From Fibrella arboris (lineage in GTDB: Bacteria; Bacteroidota; Bacteroidia; Cytophagales; Spirosomataceae), in NCBI RefSeq assembly GCF_041321095.1, contig NZ_JBGGWE010000001.1:186001-250000 (forward strand): a stretch of DNA of 64,000 nt, written 5' to 3'. A program made the translations under genes and the position numbers. Numbering within the stretch: position 1 is the stretch's first letter; the number at the start of each line of letters is the position of its first letter. A model generated the notes under the pieces. It did not search any database, had not been told where the DNA came from, and saw only the letters and a list, made by a program, of their open reading frames with translations. This document shows, in pieces, positions 25,173 to 34,513 of the stretch.

Positions 25173-27707
25173 ATGACTTTCCCAACTGATTTAGCTGCCG
25201 GCCTGTTTATGGCAGACACCGATTTAGATAATATTGAAATGATTCCACTCGGATCGCCCGACGATGACGATGTGGAGTATGAAGTGCCCGAGCATCTGCC
25301 CATTCTGCCTGTTCGCAACACCGTGTTGTTTCCAGGTATGGTCGTTCCCGTTACCGTAGGGCGACAGAAATCAGTACGTCTGGTAAAGAAAGCCTATAAG
25401 GGAAGTCGGATCATTGGCGTGGTGGCCCAGAACAGCCAGCAGAAAGATGAACCTACGCCCGATGATCTATATAACATTGGTACTGTGGCGTACATCATCA
25501 AGATGATTACGCTGCCCGATGGCAACATTACGATTATCATTCAGGGTAAAAAGCGCTTCGAAATCAACAAGATAACGCAGGAAGATCCGTTTATGACGGC
25601 TACCGTGCGGCAGATCGACGATTCGTTTCCCAACGCGACCAAGAAGGAAGGAAAAGCCCTGCTCCAAACCCTGAAAGAAGCCGCCTACAAGATTCTGCGG
25701 CTGAATCCAGAGATTCCGCAGGAAGCACGCATCGCGCTCGATAACATCGAAAGCCCCATGTTTCTATTGCACTTTCTGTCATCGAACATCAACGCCGATG
25801 TAGCTGATAAACAGATGCTTCTGGAAAAACTGGAGGGCGTTCAGCAGGCGCAGCTACTGCTCGAATACATGCTGAAGGAAGTGCAGTTGCTGGAACTGAA
25901 ACGCGAGATCCAGAGCAAAGCCACGCTGGACCTCGACCAGCAGCAGCGCGATTATTACCTGCGCCAGCAAATGAAAGTGCTTCAGGACGAGTTGGGCATG
26001 GATAATCCCGACCGCGAACTGGAGCAATTGCGCATGAAAGCCAGCAAAAAACACTGGCCCAAAGCAGTGAAAGATCATTTCGATAAAGAGATGAGCAAAC
26101 TGCAGCGCAGCAATCCGATGGCACCGGAATACCCCATCACGATGAACTACATCGAATTGATGGTTGACCTGCCCTGGAACGAATTCTCGAAAGATAATTT
26201 CGATCTGAAACGGGCGCAGAAAATTCTCGACGGCGACCACTTCGGGCTGGAAAAAGTAAAGGAGCGTGTGCTGGAATACCTGGCGGTGCTGAAGCTGAAA
26301 AGCGAACGGGCTACCGAGGGCATGAAAGCACCGATTCTGTGCCTGTATGGCCCTCCCGGCGTGGGGAAAACATCGCTTGGCCGGTCAATCGCCAAAGCAT
26401 TGGGCCGTAAGTACAGCCGGATGGCCCTCGGCGGTGTACATGACGAAGCCGAAATTCGGGGTCACCGCAAAACGTACATCGGTGCCATGCCGGGCAAGAT
26501 CATTCAGAACATCCGTAAATGCGGCACCTCAAACCCGGTGTTCATTCTGGATGAGATCGACAAGGTCAGCAGCGATTTCCGGGGCGACCCATCATCGGCT
26601 TTGCTGGAAGTACTTGACCCTGAGCAGAATTCCACTTTCGTTGATAATTACCTTGATGTGGAGTTCGACCTGTCGAAGTGCCTTTTCATTGCTACAGCCA
26701 ACTCACTCGATACCATTCACCCCGCCCTGCGCGACCGGATGGAGATCATTGACATCACGGGCTATACCGTCGAAGAGAAAGTACAGATTGCCAAGAAATA
26801 CCTGATTCCGAAACAACGCCGGGAACACGGTCTGAAAACGAAAGATCTGGCGTTCGACGACAAAGCGATCCTGCGCATCATTGAAGGCTATACCCGCGAA
26901 TCGGGCGTGCGGAACCTGGAGCAGAAAATCGGCGCAATGGTGCGTAAGGCTACCAAATCGATTGCGATGGAAGAGCCTTACAATCAGACGGTGAAACCTG
27001 CCGACGTACCCAAGCTGCTTGGCGCCGAAATCTTCGACAAAGACCTGTATTCCGATGATGACATTGCCGGTATCGTTACCGGCCTTGCCTGGACCCAGGT
27101 TGGCGGCGAAATCCTGCTGATCGAAAGCAGCCTCAGCCGTGGTAAGGGTGCCTTGACCCTATCGGGTCAGCTGGGCGACGTGATGAAAGAGTCGGCGATG
27201 ACGGCGCTCTCGTACCTGAAAGCCCACGCCGGCGACATCGGCATCGACTACCGAATTTTCAGCAACTACGACCTGCACGTACACGTACCTGCGGGCGCCG
27301 TGCCGAAAGATGGACCGTCGGCGGGCATTACTATGGTTACGTCGATGGCGTCGATCTTCACGCAACGGAAACTACGCCCCTATCTGGCTATGACCGGCGA
27401 GGTAACGTTGCGGGGAAAAGTACTGCCGGTGGGTGGTATTAAAGAGAAGATTCTGGCGGCAAACCGGGCGGGTGTGAAAGAGATCATCATGTGCGTGAAA
27501 AACCGCAAAGACATCGAAGAGATCAATCCGGCTTATGTGAAGGAGTTGACTTTCCACTACGTAGACACCGTTGGTCAGGTACTCGACATCGCGCTGTTAC
27601 CGCAACAGGTGAGCAAGCCGCTGGCATTCATTTTACCTGAAGAAAAAACGGCCGATCAGGTAACGTCTGTTGAGACCGTTGCCGAGAAAGTAGGCCTATT
27701 GAATTGA
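25173..27707 (+). CDS. lon: ATP-dependent protease Lon
   Basis: 844 residues from the first ATG (25173); ATG 25209 is a possible alternative. N-terminal LON substrate-binding domain (PILPVRNTVLFPGMVVP), coiled-coil linker, AAA+ module with Walker A GPPGVGKTS and Walker B FILDEIDKV, and the C-terminal serine protease domain with the catalytic block KDGPSAGITM and the partner lysine further on (GGIKEKILAANRAGVKE). Degrades misfolded and regulatory proteins in the cytoplasm. Monocistronic, with a large terminator-like repeat behind it. Confidence 0.96.
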   Translation: MTFPTDLAAGLFMADTDLDNIEMIPLGSPDDDDVEYEVPEHLPILPVRNTVLFPGMVVPVTVGRQKSVRLVKKAYKGSRIIGVVAQNSQQKDEPTPDDLYNIGTVAYIIKMITLPDGNITIIIQGKKRFEINKITQEDPFMTATVRQIDDSFPNATKKEGKALLQTLKEAAYKILRLNPEIPQEARIALDNIESPMFLLHFLSSNINADVADKQMLLEKLEGVQQAQLLLEYMLKEVQLLELKREIQSKATLDLDQQQRDYYLRQQMKVLQDELGMDNPDRELEQLRMKASKKHWPKAVKDHFDKEMSKLQRSNPMAPEYPITMNYIELMVDLPWNEFSKDNFDLKRAQKILDGDHFGLEKVKERVLEYLAVLKLKSERATEGMKAPILCLYGPPGVGKTSLGRSIAKALGRKYSRMALGGVHDEAEIRGHRKTYIGAMPGKIIQNIRKCGTSNPVFILDEIDKVSSDFRGDPSSALLEVLDPEQNSTFVDNYLDVEFDLSKCLFIATANSLDTIHPALRDRMEIIDITGYTVEEKVQIAKKYLIPKQRREHGLKTKDLAFDDKAILRIIEGYTRESGVRNLEQKIGAMVRKATKSIAMEEPYNQTVKPADVPKLLGAEIFDKDLYSDDDIAGIVTGLAWTQVGGEILLIESSLSRGKGALTLSGQLGDVMKESAMTALSYLKAHAGDIGIDYRIFSNYDLHVHVPAGAVPKDGPSAGITMVTSMASIFTQRKLRPYLAMTGEVTLRGKVLPVGGIKEKILAANRAGVKEIIMCVKNRKDIEEINPAYVKELTFHYVDTVGQVLDIALLPQQVSKPLAFILPEEKTADQVTSVETVAEKVGLLN

Positions 27708-27716
27708 TTCCAGGTA

Positions 27717-27844
27717 CGTTACCGGTGTATACCCCTAGATTCCCTGAAGGGGACTTTGTTTCGCTCAATCACCAGACCATCGGTAATTAGCAACGCAAAG
27801 TCCCCTTCAGAGGATTTAGGAGTATACACCGGTAACGTTTTTTT
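27717..27844. terminator. Long inverted repeat ending in a T-run, after lon
   Basis: CGTTACCGGTGTATACCCCT at 27717 pairs with its complement ending at 27837, the stem continuing imperfectly through GGGGACTTTG. TTTTTTT follows on the right. It can terminate lon and, from the other side, the glycosyltransferase gene. Confidence 0.85.
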
Positions 27845-28619
27845 ATTGGGACAATTTTCGCCCTACGGCCCGCCAAACGATCCGCACGTGATTCCAAATG
27901 GTTGGCAACAGACCGAAATGCCAGGTTAGTACCTTGAACCGATCGGTCAGTGAGCGACGATGTTGTTGCTTCGACAGGCCACCGACCAGATACCGGCACA
28001 ACACAAATGGAAGTTGCTCGGTGCGCTTCGCCGCTTTCAGACAGCGAATTTCCCAGTCGAGATCAGCACTGAGGTTCGTAACCGGGTAATCGGGAGCGAC
28101 TGTACGCCGGGCAATGAACGCCTGATGGCTTACCTTCATGCCCAGGGCCATGTCCTGCCAGCGCAATGTGTCGGAGGCGCCCGCCGGTAAGGCATGCGGC
28201 GTTACCTGGCTCCGCAGCCCAACCGGCGTTCCGTCTTCGTTCACAAACAGGGCATCGCTGTAGTACACGTCGACCGGATCGTCGGGCGGCTGGGTACGTA
28301 CCTGGTCCAGTAGTTTTGCCAGTACATTTTCGTCGTAGAGTTCGTCGCCGGCATTCATGAACCAGACATATTCGCCTACGGCCATATGCAGCCCTTTGTT
28401 CATGGCGTCATATAATCCCTTATCCGGTTCGGACACCCAGCGGGAAATATGGCTTTTGTATGTCCGCACCAGCGCCAGCGTCCCATCTGTCGACGCGCCA
28501 TCGACCACCAGATATTCGTAATCAACGCCCAAAATGGCCTGCCGCTGCGCCACGATACTGTTGATCGTCCGCTCCAGAAACTGCTCGGCGTTATAGGTGA
28601 TGGTGATGATGGAGATCAT
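27843..28619 (-). CDS. Family 2 glycosyltransferase
   Basis: 258 residues from ATG 28617-28619 (MISIITITYN); an upstream in-frame ATG (28634) lies in a palindrome. GT-A fold motifs: ITITYNAEQFLERTINS, the DGASTDGT nucleotide-binding block, the LYDAMNKGL motif and the metal-binding region MNAGDELYD. Such enzymes add sugars to surface polysaccharide or glycolipid. It is downstream of a GT4 gene on the same strand, separated by a 43-bp palindrome. Sugar and acceptor unknown. Confidence 0.9.
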   Translation of the reverse strand: MISIITITYNAEQFLERTINSIVAQRQAILGVDYEYLVVDGASTDGTLALVRTYKSHISRWVSEPDKGLYDAMNKGLHMAVGEYVWFMNAGDELYDENVLAKLLDQVRTQPPDDPVDVYYSDALFVNEDGTPVGLRSQVTPHALPAGASDTLRWQDMALGMKVSHQAFIARRTVAPDYPVTNLSADLDWEIRCLKAAKRTEQLPFVLCRYLVGGLSKQQHRRSLTDRFKVLTWHFGLLPTIWNHVRIVWRAVGRKLSQ

Positions 28620-28629
28620 AGGAACATGT

Positions 28630-28672
28630 AGCACTGAAACGGTCCGCCGCTGCGGCGGACCGTTTCAGTGCT
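28630..28672. repeat. 43-bp near-perfect palindrome between glycosyltransferase genes
   Basis: Two perfectly complementary 21-base arms (28630-28650, 28652-28672) around a single T. Contains GAAACGGTCCGCCGC, also found at 59223. In cells it would extrude as a hairpin or cruciform with almost no loop. Confidence 0.92.
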
Positions 28673-28676
28673 ATTA

Positions 28677-29951
28677 CTACTTTTCACCCAATAACGACTC
28701 ATATAAACCCGCGTACTGCTCCGCCACGACCGACTCATCGTAATGCGTCAGTACGTGTTGCCGGGCGGCGTGGGCAATCGCAGCATAGTTGTTCGGCGAC
28801 AGGCTCAAGAGCCAGTTCATGCCCGCGCTCAGGTCCTCCGCCGATTTATACTGCGCCAGATAGCCCGACTCGCGGTGTTGAATCATCTCGGGAATACCAC
28901 CCACCTCGAAGCCCACGGCGGGCGTACCGCAGGCCATCGCTTCCATAATGGTGTTGGGCAGGTTCTCGGCCAGTGACGGGATCACAAACATATCGGCGGC
29001 ATTATAGGCCTGACTGATTTTAGCCATATCGCTCAACGGCCCGAGGAAGTGATACTGAAACGGTAGTTCGTGCAGCAGGCCTTTGTCACCAGCACCGAAA
29101 ATCAGGAGTTCGACCTCGCGTGGGTTTTCCAGTTGGCTGTGAAGCTGGTGTAATGCCTGCTGAAAATAGGTAAACCCCTTCCCCACCGTACTAACCTTCG
29201 CCGCCGCAAATAGAATCAATCGCCGGTTTGTCGGTAAGCCCAACGCCTGACGCGCGTCCACTTTATCGAGTGGCCTGAACAGGTCTGTATCGATCGGATT
29301 GGGAATGTTCAAAACGGAGAATGGGCGAAAGAGACCACTTTTACGCGCCCGGTTGGCGAGCCATTCGCTACAACCAACGGGCACCAGATGCGCCGATGCA
29401 TAGGCTTTCTGCTTTCGTTGCCACACCTGATGCGACAAATCTGCCGGGCCAGGATTACGCAGAAACGGCACACAGTTCCCGCATTCGCGCTGGTAGTTTT
29501 CGCAGGTACCGCTATGATGGCAGCCGCCCGTAAATGACCACATATCGTGCATGGTCCAGACTATGGGCTTATCCAGTTGCATGAGACTGGCCAGCCCTTC
29601 CACGGAAAAAAAGCCAAAATTGACCCAATGAAGGTGCAGGATATCAGCCTGACGAATCAGCGAATTGTAGGTTAGATCCACACCCGTTACGGCTGGCGAA
29701 AACTGGAAGCGTACCGACTTATCTTTCTCGTAGGGCAAGAATGCCAGCCGCTCGCCACCAAAGCGGGCGAACGCCATTTTTTTTGCCAGGAAACTGGTGG
29801 CCAGCGCCTCAACATCGGCCTCGGCCCGGGTCGACTCCTGAACGAGCAACGTACTATCGACGCCAATCTGGTTGAGTGCCCGGTTGAGCCGGCCAGCGGC
29901 AACAGCAGCTCCCCCGGTTGTCTGGTACGTATTAAGGTGAACAACGCGCAA
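28677..29951 (-). CDS. Family 4 glycosyltransferase
   Basis: 424 residues, GT-B fold. N-terminal MRVVHLNTYQTTGGAAVAA, the HLHWVNFG and WTMHDMWSFTGGCHH segments of the acceptor domain, and the C-terminal donor-binding block FVIPSLAENLPNTIMEAMACGTPAVGF with the E-x7-E motif. The sequence resembles Bacteroidota polysaccharide glycosyltransferases (WcaC-like). Probably acts with the GT2 gene downstream in glycan assembly. Confidence 0.9.
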   Translation of the reverse strand: MRVVHLNTYQTTGGAAVAAGRLNRALNQIGVDSTLLVQESTRAEADVEALATSFLAKKMAFARFGGERLAFLPYEKDKSVRFQFSPAVTGVDLTYNSLIRQADILHLHWVNFGFFSVEGLASLMQLDKPIVWTMHDMWSFTGGCHHSGTCENYQRECGNCVPFLRNPGPADLSHQVWQRKQKAYASAHLVPVGCSEWLANRARKSGLFRPFSVLNIPNPIDTDLFRPLDKVDARQALGLPTNRRLILFAAAKVSTVGKGFTYFQQALHQLHSQLENPREVELLIFGAGDKGLLHELPFQYHFLGPLSDMAKISQAYNAADMFVIPSLAENLPNTIMEAMACGTPAVGFEVGGIPEMIQHRESGYLAQYKSAEDLSAGMNWLLSLSPNNYAAIAHAARQHVLTHYDESVVAEQYAGLYESLLGEK

Positions 29952-29969
29952 CGGAAGTGGTGATTTTTG

Positions 29970-30065
29970 TCCTCGGTCTTCTGTTTACTGTCTTCTGTTG
30001 CGCTGCTTAGGGAAGACAACGTACCTAAGCAGCGCAACAGAAGAAAGTAAACAGAAGACCGAGGA
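29970..30065. repeat. Inverted repeat (CTGTTTACTG family) in a divergent promoter gap
   Basis: Arms 29970-30011 and 30024-30065, 42 bases each with a few mismatches, starting TCCTCGGTCTTCTGTTTACT. The loop holds an ACGTACC heptamer. It lies between two divergently transcribed genes, so it is not a terminator. Related arms occur at 51514-51606. Confidence 0.88.
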
Positions 30066-30139
30066 CTGATTTAACGGTGAGTGACAAAGATAGCTTGATT
30101 CGACCTTTCTCCCCGGCGGGAGGCAAAGCCGAAACAGGC

Positions 30140-30147
30140 TATCTTCG
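30140..30147 (+). promoter_or_regulatory. -7-like box (TATCTTCG) seven bases before the holB start
   Basis: One mismatch to TAnnTTTG, followed by CAACACA and ATG 30155, the same geometry as at 19776 and 59805. Confidence 0.45.
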
Positions 30148-30154
30148 CAACACA

Positions 30155-31294
30155 ATGCTGTTTTCTGATATTATTGGCCACGACGACACCAAGGAAACGC
30201 TGGTGCGGGCCGTTCAAACCAACCACCTTGCCCACGCCCTCCTGTTCGATGGCCGCACTGGCAGTGCCAACATGGCGCTTGCGCTCGCGTTGGCTACCTA
30301 TGTAAACTGCGAAACCCGCCTTACCGACCCTAACCTGACAGACGGATGCGGGCAGTGCGCTTCCTGTTTCAAGATGGCGAAACTGGTGCATCCCGATCTG
30401 CATATGGTGTATCCGGTGGTGAATATAAAAGGCAAGAACACCAGCGAGTCGCTACTGCCCGAATGGCGCAAGTTTCTGACTACCAACCCATACCGAACAA
30501 TAACCGACTGGCTCGACGCTACGGGCGGCGATAACAAACAGGCTAATATTTCGGCAGAAGAAGCCCGGAATATCCTGCAACGGCTATCGCTGAAAGCGTA
30601 TGAAGGTGCCTACAAGCTGATGCTGATCTGGTTACCCGAGCAAATGAACGCCACAGCGGCTAACGCCCTGCTGAAGGTGTTGGAAGAGCCTCCGGAACGA
30701 ACCTTATTTCTGCTTGTGACCGATCAGCCCGATAAGCTGCTGATCACGATCCTGTCACGTACCCAGCGCGTGCCGGTGCGTAATTTCACCGACACGGAAG
30801 TGGCAACGTACCTGCGGCAAACCCTTAATTTCGACGAGACCAGGGCCCGGCGCATTGCGTACCTCAGCGATGGCGATATGGCACAGGCGCTGCTGCTTGG
30901 GCAGTCGACAGGCGATGATCTGGCAAGTAGCAGCCAGCATACCTGGTTTGCCGACTGGATGCGGGCCTGCTACCGGCAGGACCTGACCTGGCTGGTGAAA
31001 CAGGCCGACGAGTTCGATAAGATCCCGAAAGAGCGTCAGAAAAACCTGTTCGACTACAGCCTGCGCCTTTGCCGTGATCTGTTTCTCTGGCAACAGGGTG
31101 CTGAACAGTTACTCCGACTACCCGACGACGAACTTAACTTTGTCCGTAATTTTGGAAAGGTGCTCAAACCCGACCTGATCGAACGGATGGTGGGCGACCT
31201 GAACGAAGGCGCTTACCACCTGGAGCGAAACGCCCGCGCCAAAATGATCCTGCTTGATTTATCGCTCACCTTCGCCCGCCTGATAAAACGGTAA
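30155..31294 (+). CDS. holB: DNA polymerase III subunit delta'
   Basis: 379 residues from ATG 30155 (MLFSDIIGHDDTKETLVRAV). The frame is open to 30077 but the extra residues lack conservation and include the promoter-like box. Clamp-loader AAA+ features: HALLFDGRTGSANMALALALA where the Walker A would be (degenerate, as expected for delta'), zinc-binding cysteines C-x-x-C in GQCASC, sensor segment ALLKVLEEPPERTLFLL and the ILSRTQ motif. Part of the replicative clamp loader. Confidence 0.92.
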   Translation: MLFSDIIGHDDTKETLVRAVQTNHLAHALLFDGRTGSANMALALALATYVNCETRLTDPNLTDGCGQCASCFKMAKLVHPDLHMVYPVVNIKGKNTSESLLPEWRKFLTTNPYRTITDWLDATGGDNKQANISAEEARNILQRLSLKAYEGAYKLMLIWLPEQMNATAANALLKVLEEPPERTLFLLVTDQPDKLLITILSRTQRVPVRNFTDTEVATYLRQTLNFDETRARRIAYLSDGDMAQALLLGQSTGDDLASSSQHTWFADWMRACYRQDLTWLVKQADEFDKIPKERQKNLFDYSLRLCRDLFLWQQGAEQLLRLPDDELNFVRNFGKVLKPDLIERMVGDLNEGAYHLERNARAKMILLDLSLTFARLIKR

Positions 31295-31340
31295 ACGAAG
31301 GCATACGCCAACCCATACAGAAACAGCAAACGCCCACCCT

Positions 31341-31898
31341 ATGCCCGCTGCCTTAAGCCCGGATCTGAAACGGGCCATAACGTACCTGCCCGATAAGGAG
31401 AAAGATAAACTCCTGCTTCGGCTCGTTGCGAAAGACCCGATTCTGACCGAAAAGCTGGAATATGAACTGGTTGAGAACAAGACCACGCTCGACTACCGCC
31501 GGAAGCTGATTCGTGACCTGACCGACCGGACGGCTGTTCTTAGCCAGGATTCGCCCGCCTGGATGATGATGGACATGCGGACCGTCAGCGGCTATATTAC
31601 CCGGCATGTAAAGGTGACCAAGGACAGCTACGGCGAAGTCGATCTGACCATACACCTGCTCAGGAGCTTTTTCGATAACCATGCGGACCTGTTACAGCGA
31701 CTCAGCAGCCGGACCGAAAAATGCGCCATCTACGTGGCCAAACGCACCGACGCGATCCTGAAAAAGTTGAACAAACTCGACCCCGACTACTACCTGGAGT
31801 TCGAAGACGACATGAACAAGGTGCTCAGGTACGTTTATGACAGCGCGGCTGCTCATTACGCCAGACAACTGGATACGCCAACGGAGTGGTACCACTAG
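31341..31898 (+). CDS. Conserved hypothetical protein
   Basis: 185 residues, soluble, charged, mostly helical by eye (EKDKLLLRLVAKDPILTEKLEYELVE; LLRSFFDNHADLLQRLSSRTEKC). No signal peptide or membrane segment. I recognise it only as similar to uncharacterised Bacteroidota proteins. It follows holB by 46 bases on the same strand and may share its transcript. No function is proposed. Confidence 0.75.
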   Translation: MPAALSPDLKRAITYLPDKEKDKLLLRLVAKDPILTEKLEYELVENKTTLDYRRKLIRDLTDRTAVLSQDSPAWMMMDMRTVSGYITRHVKVTKDSYGEVDLTIHLLRSFFDNHADLLQRLSSRTEKCAIYVAKRTDAILKKLNKLDPDYYLEFEDDMNKVLRYVYDSAAAHYARQLDTPTEWYH

Positions 31899-32059
31899 CT
31901 CTCAGGGAAACAGGCTGTCAGTTTTGTCTCCTTGATAACCAACTAGTTAGTAGCTTATTTAGCACAATTTCCAAGTTAGCGGGTTAATAGGTTATAAACC
32001 CTTCGTTCTAGCGGCTTTTGACTAAGCAGACCAGAACTATCTAGTATCGCTAACCACCT

Positions 32060-32971
32060 ATGGAAACTGTACTGATCACAGGCGGCACAGGCACTATTGG
32101 CCGCCGACTCACTCAATTGCTTCAGCAACAAGGCTATTCCGTCACGTACCTGAGCCGTTCGGCCCAGGAACAGAACGGCGTTAAAAGCTATCTCTGGGAT
32201 ATCGACAAGGCGCAACTCGATAGTCGGGCTATCCAAACGGCCGATCACATTATTCACCTGGCCGGCGCAGGCGTTGCCGACGGCCGGTGGACTGATGAAC
32301 GCAAACGGGAGATTTTCGACAGCCGTACCAAGTCGACGGCGTTGCTGGCTAGCGCGTTGAAAGACAGCCAGCACCATGTTAAAAGCTTTATTGCGTCGTC
32401 GGCCATCGGCTATTACGGCGGCGACAGTGGCGACCGGCCAATGCGGGAGAACAGCCCGGCCGGCAATGATTTTCTGGCGCAGGTGACACGTACCTGGGAA
32501 CGGTCGGTCGAAGCGGTTGCAGCCTTGGGCATCCGCACCGTCAAGATCCGGACGGGCGTTGTGCTGACAATGGATGGTGGCGCGTTACCTAAGTTGGTTC
32601 AACCCATTAAACTGGGCGTCGGCGCCCCTATCGCGTCCGGGCAACAGTACATCTCCTGGATTCACATCGATGACCTGTGCGGCCTGTTTATCGAAGCGAT
32701 GAAAAATGGCGAGTGGACCGGCGTGTATAACGGCGTAGCGCCCCAACCGGTCACCAACGCCGACCTGACCCACCTGATTGCGAAGGTGCTCGACAAACCT
32801 CAGATCATGCCCAATATTCCGGCTTTCGTGATCAAATTGATGTTTGGCGAAATGGCGGTTACCGTACTGGGCGGCAGTTATGTGCTCAATCGCCGCGTGG
32901 CCGACGAAACCAGCTTCCGCTATAAATTCCCGGATCTCCGCAAGGCCCTGGACAATCTGCTGGTGAAATAA
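32060..32971 (+). CDS. TIGR01777 family SDR oxidoreductase (YfcH/SDR39U1-like)
   Basis: 303 residues. N-terminal TGGTGTIGRRLTQLL is the NAD(P)-binding motif; the DERKREIFDSRTKST block, ASAIGYYG and the C-terminal half with ADETSFRYKFPDLRKAL are characteristic of the TIGR01777 epimerase-like family. Substrate is not known for this family. Single gene with a large imperfect palindrome following. Confidence 0.9.
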   Translation: METVLITGGTGTIGRRLTQLLQQQGYSVTYLSRSAQEQNGVKSYLWDIDKAQLDSRAIQTADHIIHLAGAGVADGRWTDERKREIFDSRTKSTALLASALKDSQHHVKSFIASSAIGYYGGDSGDRPMRENSPAGNDFLAQVTRTWERSVEAVAALGIRTVKIRTGVVLTMDGGALPKLVQPIKLGVGAPIASGQQYISWIHIDDLCGLFIEAMKNGEWTGVYNGVAPQPVTNADLTHLIAKVLDKPQIMPNIPAFVIKLMFGEMAVTVLGGSYVLNRRVADETSFRYKFPDLRKALDNLLVK

Positions 32972-32974
32972 AAT

Positions 32975-33089
32975 GGTACGCAGCTTAAAGGGATCATACT
33001 GATTTGCGCAGATCTTGGCTTCAGACAGAGCCTATCCGTTTGAATCAAAGAGCTGCGTCAATCCATTTAAGCTGCCCGATCCGCGTACC
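32975..33089. repeat. Imperfect inverted repeat between convergent genes
   Basis: GGTACG-CAGCTTAAAGGGAT at the left pairs with ATCCATTTAAGCTG...CGTACC at the right, the right arm carrying nine extra bases. Inner TTTGCGCAGAT/GATTCAAA blocks resemble those near 16200. Confidence 0.65.
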
Positions 33090-33097
33090 GTTTCTCT

Positions 33098-34324
33098 TTA
33101 AAACCGGCGCTTCAGGATTTCGACCAGTTCGGTAACTTCGTCGCTATCCATGTTCCACATGAACTGGTTGGCGTAGCGATACGAGATCAGATCGAGCGCC
33201 TGGCCATAGTTGGTCATCTGGTCAAGTTCGGCAATAGCTTCGTTATAGGCGTCGGCACTTCCGTTGAACAACTGGTTGATAAACCGGAATTTCTGGTTGA
33301 GCGAAATGCTTTTTGCCAAACTTCCATTTGCCGATTTTTGAAGCGAATCGCCCAGTGTAGCTACGCCCGGCGTAATTGTGCTGGCATCTGTCTGCGATGT
33401 ATTCAGGGCTATGACCGGCGTTTCGGTATCTACTGACAAAACGTTCGGCTGATTACTGGGGGCTGTTGGTGCTTCCTGATAACCGGGGAAATAGCCGCTG
33501 TTGCCATTCAAGGCTACTGTTCGTGTAGTAGCTGGCTCTTCGTCAACTAAAGCAGGAGTTGGTTGTGGCGTTGGGGCAACAACGGGCGGAACAGGCGCGT
33601 TGGCCGGAGAGACTGGCGCCAATCTGGGCGTTGCTGCCTCTTCGTCAAGGTCGAAAAACGAACGGGCGGATGGCGAATTATAGTTTTCAAACGCCTGCCC
33701 ACGCAGCAGGGTCGACAGGTCCACGACCACCTTCTCTGAGAACATTTCGACGTATTTTTCGGGGCGTTCCAGTTCCTGAACACGTTGTGTCAGAATCTCG
33801 TCCAGATAACCCAACGCCTGGTTGACGTAGATAAATGGCCGTCCGTTGAGTCGCTGTTCCAGCGCAATCGGAATGAATTTATTGATCTGCGTATACCGGA
33901 TCAGGTGACGCAGGTTTTCGGCCGTTAGTGTAAAATCTGGCTGGTTACGCAGTTGGTCATCGTAGTAATAACGCGGATCGAACAAGGCTATCAGTGTACG
34001 CTTGGTAGCGTCGGCCAGCAGTGGCTCCAGGTGTTCGCGGCGTACCGCTATATGCTGCGAGACCACGTTCATAAACGACCGTAATGCTTCCTCAACTTCA
34101 GGACTGCCAAAATCAAAAAAAGGACTGCGAAACTTTTCGGTTTCCCCTTTCCATTTATCGAATAAGCTGCTGACAACGAATAGGTTAATCTGATTTACGG
34201 GCGTAAGATTCAGAATTTGCTTACCATTGATGGTCGGATTAGCGTGGTAAAAATCAGCCGTAACCCGTCGGGCATACGACTTACTGTATTCGTTGAGCGC
34301 GTTTGTATTGAACTTGTTCGACAT
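33098..34324 (-). CDS. Conserved hypothetical protein with proline/alanine-rich linker
   Basis: 408 residues from ATG 34322-34324; upstream in-frame sequence overlaps the tdk promoter region and is not conserved in character. The N-terminal 215 residues are helical and soluble. Residues about 220-320 are a low-complexity P/A/T-rich linker. The C-terminal 90 residues (SISLNQKFRFINQLFNGSADAYNEAIAELD ... LVEILKRRF) match a small domain seen at the C-terminus of many Bacteroidota hypotheticals. No catalytic motif seen. Divergent from tdk. Function unknown. Confidence 0.8.
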   Translation of the reverse strand: MSNKFNTNALNEYSKSYARRVTADFYHANPTINGKQILNLTPVNQINLFVVSSLFDKWKGETEKFRSPFFDFGSPEVEEALRSFMNVVSQHIAVRREHLEPLLADATKRTLIALFDPRYYYDDQLRNQPDFTLTAENLRHLIRYTQINKFIPIALEQRLNGRPFIYVNQALGYLDEILTQRVQELERPEKYVEMFSEKVVVDLSTLLRGQAFENYNSPSARSFFDLDEEAATPRLAPVSPANAPVPPVVAPTPQPTPALVDEEPATTRTVALNGNSGYFPGYQEAPTAPSNQPNVLSVDTETPVIALNTSQTDASTITPGVATLGDSLQKSANGSLAKSISLNQKFRFINQLFNGSADAYNEAIAELDQMTNYGQALDLISYRYANQFMWNMDSDEVTELVEILKRRF

Positions 34325-34513
34325 TGTTAAAAGCCTTTGCTTTGTAAATATATTGAAATCAAGTAGCCGCTTCTTAGAAACCTCGATTTGAAGGCCCAAA
34401 AAATTGTGCGACAGGTCTTTTTCAACGTGTTTGTTGCGGATTACGGCCCGTATAAATCCCTCAAAATGGGCTTCACTCAATTGTGCTGATAGCATCCCAA
34501 CGTCTTTAACAGT

